A stretch of DNA of 64,000 nt from Usnea hakonensis (taxonomy: Eukaryota; Ascomycota; Lecanoromycetes; Lecanorales; Parmeliaceae). The notes beneath the pieces are model-generated. The model saw only the letters and a program-made list of their open reading frames with translations. It was not told where the DNA came from and did no database searches. Made by a program: the position numbers and the translations under genes. Each line of letters opens with the position of its first letter. The first letter of the stretch is position 1. Of this stretch, positions 44,435-58,209 are shown in pieces. The stretch covers positions 310,001 to 374,000 of the forward strand of contig BLJB01000064.1 of assembly GCA_013423325.1 (NCBI GenBank), given 5' to 3'.

Positions 44435-47400
44435 ATGGCCTCTGTGACCGCCAACGGCGTCAATGGGACGCCCAAGACCAATGGCACTCTAACGAATGGC
44501 GATGCGCAACCTTCTAAAGAGCATGCCCGTTCCAGGAATCCAAATTCTTACGCTGCCAAATTCAAGCTCGCTCCCCACTTCATCGGAGGCAATCATCTCG
44601 AAGCAGCTAAACCGGGATCCGTCAAGGACTTTGTCGCCAACCATGACGGGCACACCGTCATCACCAGTGTAAGTACCAAAAGCAGCTTCCGAAATGGCAT
44701 TGTGCTGGACTGACGAATCCCTCAGGTGCTCATCGCAAATAACGGTATCGCCGCAGTCAAAGAAATAAGATCCGTACGAAAATGGGCGTACGACACTTTT
44801 CTAGACGAGCGGGCCATACAATTCACCGTCATGGCCACACCCGAAGACTTGGCAGCAAATGCAGATTATATAAGGATGGCGGATCAATACGTTGAGGTGG
44901 GCACATCTCGCCTGCAATTGTGCCAGAATTCTGGCACTGGAACCTTCGGGATGGCAAGGATGAATGCTAATCTGATGCACACAGGTCCCCGGCGGCACCA
45001 ACAACAACAACTACGCCAACGTGGAACTCATTGTCGACATTGCTGAGCGAATGAATGTTCATGCAGTCTGGGCAGGATGGTGAGCATTTACTTTCCTTTT
45101 TGTCTGGGCAGAGCTAATTTCCACAGGGGACATGCCTCAGAAAACCCAAAGTTGCCCGAATCTTTAGCAGCTTCACCCAAGAAAATCATTTTCATCGGTC
45201 CCCCCGGCTCGGCTATGAGATCTCTGGGTGACAAAATCTCCTCCACAATCGTTGCACAGCACGCCAAAGTACCTTGTATACCCTGGTCCGGTGAAGGGGT
45301 CGATCAGGTCACAGTCGACGACGAAGGCATTGTTTCAGTCGACGATGACGTTTATGATAAAGGTTGCACACACTCGTCCAAGGAGGGTCTAGCAGCAGCT
45401 CACAAGATTGGATTCCCTGTGATGATCAAGGCCTCGGAAGGAGGTGGGGGAAAGGGTATCCGCAAGGTAGAGAGTGAGGAGAAGTTCGTATCTCTCTACA
45501 ATGCCGCGGCGAGTGAGGTACCTGGATCACCCATGTTTATAATGAAGCTTGCCGGAGAAGCCAGGCATTTGGAGGTCCAGTTGTTAGCCGACGAGTACGG
45601 AAACAATATCTCCCTGTTTGGAAGAGATTGTTCAGTGCAAAGGAGGCACCAAAAAATCATTGAAGAAGCTCCGGTGACAATCGCTAAACCAGCGACGTTC
45701 CAAGCTATGGAGAAGGCTGCCGTTCGGCTTGGCAGACTCGTGGGTTATGTTTCAGCTGGTACTGTTGAGTATCTCTACTCGCACGCTGATGACAAGTTCT
45801 ATTTTTTGGAGCTGAATCCCCGACTGCAGGTCGAGCATCCAACAACGGAAATGGTCAGTGGTGTCAATCTTCCGGCTGCTCAACTACAAGTGGCTATGGG
45901 TCTCCCGCTTCATAGAATACGGGATATTCGACTCCTGTACGGCGCAGACCCTCAGTCGACCTCGGAAATTGACTTCGATTTTTCCAATCAAAACAGTCTC
46001 AAATCTCAGAGGCGGCCGACTCCTAAAGGTCACACGACGGCATGCCGTATCACGTCAGAAGACCCGGGTGAAGGTTTCAAGCCTTCAAGCGGCATGATGC
46101 ATGAACTCAATTTCCGAAGTAGCTCGAACGTGTGGGGATATTTCTCTGTTGGTACTGCCGGAGGTATCCACAGCTTCTCCGACAGCCAGTTTGGTCATAT
46201 TTTTGCATATGGAGAAAACCGATCAGCTTCTAGAAAGCACATGGTCGTCGCACTGAAGGAACTTAGCATCCGTGGGGACTTCCGTACGACGGTCGAGTAC
46301 CTCATTAAGCTCCTCGAGACCGCTGCTTTCGAAGACAACACCATCACGACCGGTTGGCTTGATGAGCTGATCACCAACAAGTTGACCGCAGAGAGACCGG
46401 ATCCAATCTTGGCAGTGGTCTGTGGAGCCGTTACCAAAGCTCACGTGGCAAGCGAAGCCTGCATAGCAGAGTACCGAAAGGGCCTCGAAAAGGGCCAAGT
46501 ACCCGCAAAAGATGTGCTGAAGACTATTTTCTTGGTCGACTTTATCTACGAAGGTATTCGCTACAAATTTACCGCGACACGCTCCAGTGTGGACAGTTAC
46601 CATCTCTTCATCAACGGATCAAAGTGCGCTGTTGGTGTGCGAGCCCTCGCTGATGGTGGGTTGCTTATTCTCCTCAGCGGAAAAAGTCACAACATCTACT
46701 GGAAAGAGGAGGTTGGTGCCACTCGAATCAGTGTCGACAGCAAAACATGCCTCCTCGAGCAAGAGAATGACCCCACTCAACTGCGAACTCCCAGTCCGGG
46801 CAAACTTGTAAAGTTCACGGTAGAGAATGGCGAGCACGTCAAAGCTGGACAGGCGTTTGCGGAAGTCGAAGTCATGAAAATGTACATGCCCTTGATCACG
46901 CAGGAATCGGGCACAGTGAGCCTTATCAAGCAGCCTGGAGCAGTTCTGGAAGCTGGTGACATTTTGGGTATACTCGCTTTGGACGATCCGTCTCGTGTCA
47001 AGCATGCGCAGCCATTCTCGGCTCAATTGCCTCATCTTGGACCGCCCCAAGTCGTTGGTAACAAGCCGCCGCAGAGATTTACTTTGCTGCACAGCATCCT
47101 GCAAAACATTCTTCAAGGGTTCGACAACCAAGTCATCATGGCATCTACACTGAATGAACTCGTAGAAGTCCTTCGTGACTTTGAATTGCCTTATGGGGAA
47201 TGGAACGCCCAGTTTTCAGCTCTACATGCTAGAATGCCTGGTAAGCTAGCCTCGCAGTTCACACAAATTGTTGAGCGAGGGAAATCACGAAAAGCGGAAT
47301 TCCCCGCAAAGCAATTGTCCAAGGCAATGATGCGTTTTCTCGAGGAAAATGTCAATCCCGGAGACGTCAACGTGTTGAAGTCAGCTCTTCAACCTTTGGT

Positions 47401-50400
47401 AGAGGTGATGGACCGCTATGCTGAGGGTCTAAAGGCTCACGAATATGAAGTCTTCTGCAACCTCCTTGACCAATATTACGACATCGAAAAGCTTTGGTCG
47501 ACCCGCAACTCTCGTGATGAGGATGTGGTACTTAAACTCAGGGAACAGAATAAAGATGACATACTCAACGTTGTTCACACCGTGCTATCGCACAGCAGAA
47601 TCGGGGCCAAAAACAATCTTGTACTCGCAATAATCGAAATGTATCGCCCGAACAAGCCCAACACGGTCAACATGGCGAAGTATTTCCGATCGCACTTGCG
47701 GAGACTGACCGACCTGGAATCAAGAGCGACAGCTAAGGTTACCCTCAAGGCTCGAGAGGTCCTTATCCAATGTGCTTTGCCATCGCTTGAAGAGCGAGAA
47801 TCGCAGATGGAGCACATCCTTCGGTCCTCTGTGGTCGAGTCAAAATACGGCGAAACTCGCTGGGATCATCGGGAACCCAACCTAGACGTAATCAGGGAAG
47901 TCATTGATTCCAAATATACCGTCTTCGATGTTCTTCCAAAATTCTTTGGACACCACGACCCCTGGGTCTCTTTGGCTGCACTCGAGGTCTACGTTCGCCG
48001 TGCATATCGAGCTTACTCGCTGAAATCTCTTGAATACCATACAGAGAATGAAGCGCCTTACGTTATTTCTTGGGATTTTTTGCTTCGCAAACTTGGCCAT
48101 CAAGATTTTGGCATGCCCATCTCTTCGTCATTATCTTCCACGCCTGCCACGCCCACAACAACCGAGGGCAATCCATTTCAGCGTATCAGCTCCATCAGTG
48201 ACATGTCCTACCTTGCCACCCGAGATATTGTGGAGCCCTTGCGAAAGGGTGTCATTCTCCCGGTGCAGTATTTGGACGAGGCCGAAGAATACCTACAGCG
48301 AGCGTTGGAGGTCTTCCCAGCCATGGGAGCGAAAAAGAAATCCGAGGTTGGTCTGTTGCCCGAGCTGAAGTCCCGTAGAAAGCCTTCTCCGAAGCGAGAG
48401 ACGGAATCGGACCTCACAGCTGTCTGCAATGTAGCCATCCGAGACGTTGAATCTTTCGACGACAGTGAGATTCTGAACAAAATCACTGACCTCGTCAACG
48501 ACTTCAAATCAGAGCTGCTGTTGCGGAGAGTTCGACGGATCAGCTTCATCTGTGGGCACGCAGATGGAACGTACCCTGGCTATTACACGTTCCGTGGACC
48601 AACTTTCCAGGAGGATGATAGCATTAGACACATAGAGCCAGCTCTTGCTTTCCAACTTGAGCTGGGAAGACTATCCAAGTTCCGCATCAAGCCCGTCTTC
48701 ACGGAAAATAGAAACATTCACGTCTACGAGGCCATCGGCAAGACTGAAAACAGCGATAAGGCTACTGACAAGAGATACTTCACACGAGCCACAGTGCGGC
48801 CCGGCAGACTGCGAGACGAGATTCCTACCGCTGAATATCTCATCTCGGAAGCCGACAGACTGATGACTGATATCCTCGACGCTTTGGAGATTATTGGCAA
48901 CAATAATTCTGACCTGAACCATATCTTCATCAATTTCGCTACGGTCTTTCCTCTTCGGCCACAGGAAGTCGAGGAGGCACTTGCTGGCTTTCTTGAGCGA
49001 TTTGGTCGACGAGCCTGGAGGCTGCGTGTGACCGGTGCAGAAATTCGCATCATCTGTACCGACCCTGCCACTGGATTACCCTATCCTCTGCGCTGTGTCA
49101 TTACCAACACATCGGGTTATGTCATTCAAGTTGAGATGTACGCTGAAAAGAAGTCTGACAAAGGGCCCGAGTGGCTCTTCCACAGCATCGGCGGCACCAC
49201 TAGGATTGGTGCTATGCATTTAAGACCTGTCTCCACGCCGTACCCTACCAAAGAATGGCTGCAGCCCAAGAGATACAAGGCTCATCTGATGGGAACCCAA
49301 TACGTCTACGATTTCCCAGATCTCTTCCGACAGGCGTTTCAGAATAGCTGGCAGAAGGCTGTTGAAAAGCATCCTTCGCTGGCTAGTAAACAGCCCAAAG
49401 TTGACGAATGCATGGACTACAGCGAATTGGTCCTTGACGAGCGCGACGATCTCGCAGAAGTCTCCCGCGAGGCTGGTACCAATACACATGGTATGGTCGG
49501 ATGGCTTGTCACCGCGAAAACGCCTGAGTATCCAAAAGGTCGAAGGTTTATCATAATTGCGAACGACATAACGTTCAAGATAGGGTCCTTTGGCCCTGAG
49601 GAAGATAAGTTCTTCTTCAAATGCACAGAGCTTGCGCGGAAGTTGGGAATTCCGCGAATATACCTATCGGCAAACTCCGGCGCCCGCATAGGTATGGCTG
49701 AAGAGTTGATTCCTCACTTCTCAGCTGCCTGGAATGATCCAGAGAAACCCCAAGCGGGCTTCAAGTATCTATACCTGTCAACGGCCGTGAAGGAGCGTTT
49801 CGAGGATGGCAAAATAAAGGGTGTGATAACAGAGAAAATCACCGAAGACGGCGAAGTTCGACACAGGATCACTACTATTATCGGTCAAGAGGATGGTTTA
49901 GGAGTCGAGTGTCTCAAAGGGTCTGGTCTGATTGCTGGCGAGACTTCGAAAGCATACGAAGACATTTTCACCCTCACACTAGTTACTTGTCGATCAGTTG
50001 GTAAGTAAACTTTGAACATGCTCGCTTTGCTTGCTAATTCATTTTCAGGTATTGGGGCATACCTGGTCCGCTTGGGCCAGAGGGCCATCCAGATTGAAGG
50101 TCAGCCAATCATCTTGACTGGAGCCGCGGCCATCAACAAGCTTTTGGGCCGCGAGGTGTATACCTCCAACCTTCAGCTCGGTGGTACACAAATCATGTAC
50201 AAGAATGGTGTTTCACACATGACCGCAAGCGATGACTTCGAAGGGGTCTCGAAGATAATCGACTGGATATCTTTTGTACCCGACAAGAAAAATAGTCCCA
50301 TACCGATTGGATTACACTCCGATCCATGGGATCGTAACGTCGCCTATTTTCCGCCAGAGAAGCAAACATATGATGTCCGATGGCTCATAGCCGGCAAGGA

Positions 50401-51611
50401 AGACGAGGAAGGCTTCCTTTCTGGTCTATTCGATAAAGATTCATTCCAAGAATCTTTAGCCGGTTGGGCTCGCACTGTGGTGATTGGTCGTGCTCGACTT
50501 GGTGGTATTCCAATTGGTGTCATTGGAGTCGAGACACGCTCGGTCGAGAACGTTACCCCTGCCGACCCAGCAAATCCAGACTCGATAGAACAAATTGCGC
50601 AGGAGGCTGGAGGAGTTTGGTACCCCAATTCGGCCTTCAAGACGGCACAGGCTATCCGCGACTTCAATAACGGTGAGCAGCTGCCTCTTATGATCCTCGC
50701 CAATTGGAGAGGATTCTCGGGTGGGCAACGTGATATGTACAATGAGGTGCTCAAATATGGGTCGTACATCGTCGACGCTTTGGTCAAATATGAGCAGCCA
50801 ATTTTTATATACATTCCACCGTTTGGTGAGCTTCGCGGAGGTTCATGGGTAAGTCTATTGGGTCTACGAAAAACAGTCAAGGCGCTGACGTCACAATTAG
50901 GTTGTGGTTGATCCTACTATCAACCCAGATCACATGGAGATGTATGCGGACGAAGATTCTCGTGGTGGCGTTCTGGAACCCGAGGGCATCGTCAACATCA
51001 AGTTCCGGCACGACAAACAGCTCGAAACGATGGCTCGTCTTGACGCCCCCTACGCAGAACTGAAGGCACAATTGTTGGACAAGTCTCTGTCTTCGGACAA
51101 GCAGAGTGATATCAAGATCAAGATCCATGAGCGCGAGCAACTGCTGTTGCCTGTTTACTCACAGATATCTCTCCAATTCGCCGACCTCCACGACCGTGCA
51201 GGGAGAATGCAGGCCAAGAAAACAATTCGTCACCCACTCCAATGGAAGAACGCTCGTCGGTTTTTCTACTGGCGCCTTCGTCGTCGTCTGAACGAAGAGT
51301 CCTTGATCAAAAAGATGGCACAAACGTCGACTCGTGATCCAAAGGTCCGAGCGAGCAGCTTGCGGACCCTTCGTGCCTGGACCGGCATTCAAGATTTTGA
51401 ACACAACGATCGGGCTGTGGCAACGTGGTACGAGGAGAATCGCAAGGGCGTGCAGAGCAAGCTGGATGATTTGAAGTCCGAGGGCGTGGCATTCGACATC
51501 GGAGCCCTTCTCAGTGCCAACAGGGAAGGCAGTATGAAAGGACTCAAACAATTTCTGGACACGATGCCTATCGAAGAAAGGGAGCAAGCATTCAAATATC
51601 TTAAAGGCTGA
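44435..51611 (+). CDS. ACC1: Acetyl-CoA carboxylase, multidomain
   Basis: Six exons: 44435..44668, 44726..44896, 44985..45079, 45127..50000, 50049..50848 and 50901..51611. All junctions keep phase and the product is 2294 residues, typical for fungal ACC. Order of domains: biotin carboxylase (VLIANNGIAAVKEIRSVRKW; ATP-grasp loop EGGGGKGIR; LNPRLQVEHPTTE), biotin carboxyl carrier with the biotinylated Lys751 in EVMKM, the long central region, and the carboxyltransferase (GGTTRIGAMHLRP; MVGWLVTAKTPEYPKGR; SANSGARIGMAEEL; GRAIQIEGQPIIL-like GQRAIQIEGQPIILTGA). It converts acetyl-CoA to malonyl-CoA in the cytosol, the committed step for fatty acids and a precursor for polyketides. In yeast it is inhibited by Snf1 phosphorylation. 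Three small exons at the start are typical. Confidence 0.98.
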
Positions 51612-52072
51612 TGGTGATTGAGGGAGGATTTTTCTCGTACAACTGTACATTGTCATTGCTAGAGCTCACAAGCTTCACGTGTGTTGGGGACGTTTTGTGA
51701 TTAAGCTGGTGTTTGTATATTTTGTGAACGACACAGATAGACCCTGAGTGATGTTACTTTAACGTTGTATTTAAAGTGTAGTCAACCTCCACTGCATAAA
51801 GTAGTCAATCCCTTCGCGAGTAGAATAACACATTGAGTATTTCTGTTGCTCCCATCTGTGTTGTACCCGAGCTCTGATGATCGGTTCGGAGTGTTTACTG
51901 GTACGTAGCAGGAGATGCTGACCGGAATACTGTTATCGGACCAACGCCGAAGGATTCAGCATTGAAATTTGACCTCTTTTCCTTCATTTTTCAGAAAAAA
52001 ATTTCCTTTTTTTGTTAGAATTTCTCCGTCGACATTCTTGGGTGGCGAACCGATAGCCCTCGTCACTTAGCC
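51612..52072. other. Intergenic, ACC1 3' end to b5 reductase promoter
   Basis: 461 bp without a gene. A T-rich stretch (tttccttttttt) at about 52003-52015 lies shortly before the b5 reductase start. Confidence 0.35.
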
Positions 52073-53230
52073 ATGTCTCAGACTCAGCCATCCAAGTCGA
52101 CATCTCTCCTCTCACCGCAATTCATCAATGGCGTCTATATCCCATCTGGCCTGCTAATACTCGGTGTGGGCGTTATCAAATTCGAGTGGCTTCCTTTTGC
52201 GATAACTGTATCGCTGGTCTTGGGAGCATGGAAGATATACAGCGCCGGTCAGCACGGCCTCCTCTTCAAGGAATCACTGTGGAATGAGAACGCTAACATT
52301 CATTAATATTAAAGCCCCGGAGGTGGTCCCTATACCCGAGAAGATGAAGGCCGCGAACGCACTCAAGCCAGACGTCTTCCAAGACTTTCCCCTGAAGGAG
52401 AAAACAATTCTTTCGCATAACGTGGCAATGTAGTAATACCGCTTTGAAAACAACGGGCATTGTCTGACAATTTGCAGCTATCGATTCAGCCTCCAAACCC
52501 CAACTCAAATTCTCGGTCTACCAATTGGTCAACACATGTCCGTTGCAGCTATTCTCGACGTAAATGGCGAGTCAAAAGAGGTCGTACGCTCCTATACACC
52601 CATCTCCTCGGATGAGAACCTTGGCTACTTCGACCTCCTTATCAAATCGTATCCTCAGGGAAACATTTCGAAACATATGGGAACTCTCAAAATTGGGGAT
52701 ACTATGAAGGTCAGGGGCCCCAAGGGGGCTATGGTATATGCACCAGGACTGGTCAAACGTTTCGGCATGATTGCTGGTGGGACTGGGATCACTCCGATGT
52801 TGCAGATAATTAGAGCCATTGTTAGGGGAAGACCCAGGAATGGGGGAGGTGATACTACAGAGGTCGACCTTATCTTCGCAAACGTCAATTACGAGGACAT
52901 ACTACTGAAAGAAGACCTGGACGCTCTGGCAAAGGAGGATCCTGGTTTCAGAGTACACTACGTCTTGAACAATCCTCCAGAAAATTGGACGGGTGGTGTC
53001 GGGTTCTGCACAGCGGACATGATAAAGGTAGGGATCAAAGTCCGCAGACTATGGACTTGCGATTTGTTAACAGACCGTAGGCTAAGCTACCTCCTCCGAG
53101 CCCTGATATGAAGCTGCTCCTCTGTGGGCCCCCACCGATGATCAGTGCCATGAAGAAAGCAACCGATTCATTAGGCTACGAAAAGCCAAGACCCGTCAGC
53201 AAATTGGCGGATCAAGTCTTTTGCTTTTGA
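52073..53230 (+). CDS. CBR1: NADH-cytochrome b5 reductase
   Basis: Four exons: 52073..52247, 52315..52429, 52478..53027 and 53081..53230, giving 329 residues. An N-terminal membrane helix (LLILGVGVIKFEWLPFAITV) anchors it; the FAD-binding motif is RSYTPISSDENLGYFD; the NAD-binding motifs are GMIAGGTGITPMLQI and LLCGPPPMISAMKK; it ends in the conserved VFCF. It passes electrons from NADH to cytochrome b5 for sterol and fatty-acid desaturation at the ER or outer mitochondrial membrane. The first donor is GTCAGC, weaker than usual; reading through it adds 18 codons and a stop, so intron retention would give a truncated peptide. Confidence 0.93.
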
Positions 53231-53497
53231 CCCTTTGCAATCCTTCAGTCCCGCCAGTCGAAGACTAACAACGTCCAACCCTGCGGTTCTCTGTATATCA
53301 GGCGTTTGGTAGAAGGAAAGCGAATAGACTTGCTTTCTCCTAAGCTGGCCAATGCCTCACATGATTCAGCTCTCTAAGGTCGCGCTACTCCCCTTCCATT
53401 TCAACAAGGGATAACAAATCGAGCGGTAAACTGATTAGTCGACATTTATTACATAGAAAGCGGCCATCAACTAGCAACTCCCATGATAAAGAAGGCG

Positions 53498-54099
53498 TTA
53501 TCGATATTGCATCTTCTGACCTCCCCTCTTCTCGAGCTTTTTCTGCCTCTTACTGTCTCCACCAGCGTCTGTTGCTTGTGCGCTCCCATCGCCCTGTCCA
53601 GCCATCCCCGCCATACCGTTCCTCATTCCCATCACTGTCGTCGAAGCGACCCACACTGAATACACTGGCACCACAGCATACATCCACCAGGCCTTATCCC
53701 CAACCACTGCCGCACCTGCAGTACATGCCCACGTCCAATATACTAGATCCCACATAAAGTCAGTCAACCCTTTCGCATCGAGATCTTCGCCGGATCTCTT
53801 GAGCTCTCCATTCTCGGTATATGTAGGGCGCCCAATCTTCTCAAGCCAGTATTCGACGGCCCAAGCGGGAAGCGATAAGAGGACCCAGAGGAGAAGCGTA
53901 TTGCGTGTGTAGGTGGAGCGATAGACAAGTAGGCGCATCAAAAGAAAGAAAACATTGTTTCCTAGCGAGATGAGATGGGCTTGGTTGAGCTTGGTGGTGT
54001 TGCGGGCAGCGAGTTGTTTCGCTGCTTTCTGGTAACGGAGAGAGGTGTTAACATGGCACTTGCATTCAGAGATGGCGAATCAAATCATACCTGTGCCAT
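53498..54099 (-). CDS. SND2: SRP-independent targeting protein, SND2/TMEM208 family
   Basis: Exon 1 (54091..54099) encodes only Met-Ala-Gln; a 62-nt intron joins it to exon 2 (53498..54028), for 179 residues. The start KAAKQLAARNTTKLNQAHLI and the following hydrophobic segments (NNVFFLLMRLLVY; NTLLLWVLLSLPAWAVEYWL; MWDLVYWTWACTAGAAV; WMYAVVPVYSVWVA) match the TMEM208/Snd2 family, and the end is Lys/Arg-rich. Snd2 with Snd1 and Snd3 guides membrane proteins with central or C-terminal TM helices to the ER independently of SRP. A single ORF call would begin at an internal Met and lose the first 33 residues. Confidence 0.88.
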
Positions 54100-54676
54100 T
54101 GGGAAAATGTGTTAATGAGATGAATACGGTAATAAACTGGGGGGTGACTTTCCGCCTCGTTCCCTCGTTAATTCACTGGTTGTTGGTAGCAACTTTGTTA
54201 GGGCTTAGCGCCTGCAGGGCCCCAAAACATCACGTTCGTACATATGTACCCATCGGTAAGCAATAGCTTTGCAACGCCAGAAATGACATATAGCTAATTA
54301 AGTATGCTCTTCGCTTCTACAGCATATCTATCCCAGATTATCGGATCTGTAGTATTCAAGCCTTCGCTGCTGAGAAGATATAGCGGCTAAATTCTTGCAA
54401 CAAAGCCATTGCTTTCTTTCAGATCAATTCTTCGAACGGAAAGTGCCTCACTGGGCAATCTGGACAGCAGCCACGCTTGATTGAAGATGGGAATCTTCGC
54501 TATGATGGTATAGGTGGCCCGCAGCAATCCTGCACTATTCCTACTACCCTCAGATGAAAATTGCCTACGAACCGCCTCACCACTCACTTTAAACATCGAT
54601 TCGATTCCACCAAACAATAGCGATAACGTCTTCGATTTCTCAAAACAAAATCTCTCGCTCCATGACCTCCTACAAG
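54100..54676. promoter_or_regulatory. Divergent intergenic region, SND2 and CDC27
   Basis: 577 bp between divergent starts. A 76-codon minus-strand frame and a 119-codon plus-strand frame overlapping the CDC27 start are shadows without support. Confidence 0.4.
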
Positions 54677-57334
54677 ATGCCTCCGCCGAACCCTTATATC
54701 ATCAACCAGCTACGACAGCTTATCTATTATCACTTAGACTGCAATCTTCTACGGAACGCCGTCTTCCTCGCAGGACGACTGCATGCATACGAGCCAAGAT
54801 CCTCAGAAGCCGCATACCTGCTGGCGCTATGTCATCTACGGCTGGGACAACTGAAGGCCGCATACGACAGTAGTAGGAACTCCGGGTCAAGAGGGACACA
54901 TCTAGGATGCTCCTATATCTTTGCGCAAGCATGCTTGGGCTTGGAAAGATACGTCGAAGGCATTACAGCTATAGATCGGAGTAAGGGACTTTGGTCAGCC
55001 AGAAACAGTTGGGGTAGGTCTACGAAGGGGACAATTCAAACATTTGGGGGCGCATGCTGACTTGCCCGGTCGCAGGCAAACATACAGAGACACGAAGACA
55101 ACATTTACCTGATGCGGCGGTAGTTTTGTGTCTGCAAGGAAAGTTGTGGCAAGCACATTGTGATACAAATAGAGCTATCGAATGCTACGCCGATGCTTTA
55201 AAGCTGAATCCATTCATTTGGGATGCCTTCCTTGGTCTTTGCGATTTAGGTAAGTGGTTTTGAAAAGGCCTGTGGAGGTGATGCTGACCCGCGCAAGGTG
55301 TCAACGTCCGCATGCCTAATATTTTTAAGATGACTCCCGAAATGATGAGTGTATTGTCGAGTTCAACAAACGAAGAGACTCCGTTGGGAACACTCGATGA
55401 GTCACCACCGTCCAACGCTCTTTCACAATCACAAGTCAACGTCAATATTGCCAACCAACCACCTTCAAGCAACGATCCGTTCAGCATATCTAAGAATCGT
55501 ATTAATGGGGACGTCCGCAATAATGCAGGTAGTTTGGCGCTGTTTGAAAAGTTCAACAGCAAAAAGAACAATGTGGCGCCAATAGAGTCAATCATTCGTC
55601 CTGACCCCCAGATACTTGACACTCCTACGGGAGCGACCGGGGGAGGCATGGACGACTCAATCTTCTCGGGCAAAGAGATCGCTGGTCGTACTACGGCTGC
55701 TGCCATACCGACCGAGCCACCATTGGCAGTACCAAGGAAAGGGCGGACTTTACCCGGACTGGGTATGGACTTCAGCATCGATGCCCCTCCGAAGATGGGT
55801 CCATCCATAGCTAGATCGAAGTCAAGGACCAAGGGCGAATCTGGGGAACAAGACAACCCTACGATAAGCAGATCCTCAACGAGCAATGGTACGGGTGACT
55901 TGAAGAGGACTGTTTCCGGTAAGGCCCCACAATCAACAACAGCCAGCTCTCGTCCGGAAGCGGATACATCCAATGATCCGGGAGCGCCGCAAAGGAGGAG
56001 TCAGCGACTTTTCAACCACATGAGAACCCAAAGCGGCAGATTTGCGGCTTCCACCGGCAGCATTGGCGCAAAAGAAGGCAGGGAGCTGAAGAAGGCTAAG
56101 GCAACCGGTACGAAAGGCAGGAGCGCAAACACGTTCAATGTTGGGCGTGTAGTCAGTGGAAACCGGAAGCATGGGGATCCGATGGACATTGATGGCAAGG
56201 AGCAGCGGCCTATCGCGCACACTGGGATCCATTCCGCCGCACAAAAGCCTATGGTAAGCGAGAAGGTAAAGGAAGTTGAAGGCCTGCAACAGCTTCTGGA
56301 CCTGTTCATGAAGCTTGGGAGCGGCTACTTCGCGCTTAGCCATTATCAGTGCCAGGATGCGCTACGATGTTTCAACTCGATAGTTCCAAGCCAGAGAGAC
56401 ACCCCTTGGGTCCTCGCCCAGATCGGTAGGGCTTATTACGAGCAAGCGTCTTATTTAGAAGCCGAACGTACATTCACGAGAATCAAAACCATGGCTCCCT
56501 CCCGTCTTGAGGATATGGAAGTATATTCCACAACCCTCTGGCATCTGAACAGTGACATCGATCTCGCGTTCCTTGCTCACGAAATCATCGACATCGACCG
56601 CAACTCTCCCCAAGCCTGGTGTGCAGTTGGCAACAGCTTCTCCCTTCAACGCGATCACGATCAGGCTTTAAAGTGTTTCAAACGCGCCACCCAACTTGAT
56701 CCCAAGTTCGCTTACGCCTTTACTCTCCAAGGTCACGAACACGTCGCGAACGAAGAATACGACAAAGCACTCTCAGCCTACCGGTCCTCCATCGCAGCCG
56801 AAAATCGCCACTACAATGCCTGGTACGGCCTGGGAAAAGTCTTCGAAAAACAAGGCAAATACGCTTTCGCGGAACAACACTACCGTACTGCTGCATCCAT
56901 CAATCCCAATAACGCTGTTCTCATTGGCTGCATTGGCAACATACTCGAGAAATTGAAGAATCCTAAAGCTGCATTGATACAGTATAGCCGAGCACTCGAG
57001 CTGTCGGAGAAGAGCACTCTTTGCCGGTTCAAAAAGGCAAGGGTACTGATGACGCTGCAAGAGCCTGAAAGGGCATTGGCGGAATTGCTGGTGTTGAAGG
57101 ACGTTGCGCCGGACGAGGCGAATGTCCATTTCCTGCTCGGCAGGGCTTACAAGGCACTGCGGCAGAAGGCAAATGCGATCCGGCATTTCACCATGGCAAT
57201 AAATCTGGATCCAAAGGTGAGTCTCGTTCCCTGGGATTGTTATGCGATGATCACTAACTGTGATGTAGGCTTCGCATTACATCAAAGAAGCGATGGAGCA
57301 AATGGAAGATGAAGACGACGACGAGGATATGTGA
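54677..57334 (+). CDS. bimA: Anaphase-promoting complex subunit 3 (Cdc27/BimA)
   Basis: Four exons: 54677..55013, 55076..55249, 55298..57216 and 57269..57334, giving 831 residues. An in-frame Met at 54662 would add five. The N-terminus (PYIINQLRQLIYYHLDCNLLRNAVFLAGRLHAYEP in pieces: QLRQLIYYHLD, LFLAGRLHAYEP-like VFLAGRLHAYEP) is the APC3 dimerisation TPR region. The centre (about 190-430) is Ser/Pro/Asn-rich and disordered. The C-terminal half has at least seven TPRs (for example NRHYNAWYGLGKVFEKQGKY, FAEQHYRTAASINPNNAVL). The last exon gives an acidic tail ending DEDDDEDM. It is the TPR subunit that binds Cdc20/Cdh1 IR tails in the APC/C ubiquitin ligase. Confidence 0.95.
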
Positions 57335-58209
57335 TCCAAGTGAAGCAGCATAGAGAAAGCGATATTTTGGTTCAGTAAAGCGTGGCCTGCATCTGAGCGG
57401 CGTTGCATTTTCGTACACATGGGATGTTTGGGAAGTCCCGGAAGCGCCCTTTTTTTCCCTTGATAGCAAGCAAGCAGGCATGGGTGAAACGAAGCGTTTT
57501 TTGAAGAGAACTCGACGTGGTGAAGAAACTTGACGTTGCATAAGAGCACGGGCGTTGGTGGGTTTGGGGGCTTTGCCGATTAGTGTAGAACACGAGTCTT
57601 GCAATCCCTTCGATCACACCCTTTTTTGCAACGTACTCTTTTTCTTTTGGTTCTTGACTGGTGTTTGGTGTAAGACGGGAGAGTGAGAGAGAGGAGAGGA
57701 GAGGAGAGGAGAGGGGACAGATACTTTTCACGTTTTGACGGAGGGTTATCTATCTATCTATCTTTGTTCTCTCGAAGGTAGACTTTCTATGTCTACTTTA
57801 ACCTCTTCTCCCCTCCCGAATCTTGCCAACGACTTATCCTTGAGCGGAGCAAAAAGCCGTTGGAGTTGTGCTCTTTGTGTGGTCATCCACATAAGGGTGG
57901 TTGGTGGGTGGGTCTTTGACGTGGTATTTCTTTCTCCGGAGACAGGGTTGGGTTCTCTTTTCTCATCTCATCTATTTACCCCGTGAACGCTGCCAGAAGC
58001 CGGATGTCCACAATCGCAGCTTCGCGTTCTACCCAAGAAAGTCGCCGTTCTATCTGTCCCAGCAGGGAATTTTTATTCCTTCCCTTTTTGCTCCTTTTAC
58101 CCGCAACAACTCTCCCATCTCAACTCCTGCTCCCTTCAACCCTCTATTTCGCCCTGATCCTGATACGTCATCTCCCTCAATGTCAAAATCTGCATAATAT
58201 TGCCCAATA
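57335..58209. other. Convergent 3' region with microsatellites
   Basis: 875 bp between the facing 3' ends of CDC27 and the acyltransferase. It contains five GAGGA units at 57691-57715 and four TATC units at 57747-57762. No gene is supported. Confidence 0.45.
57691..57762. repeat. GAGGA and TATC microsatellites
   Basis: Five tandem GAGGA copies at 57691-57715 followed 32 nt later by four TATC copies at 57747-57762. Confidence 0.85.
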
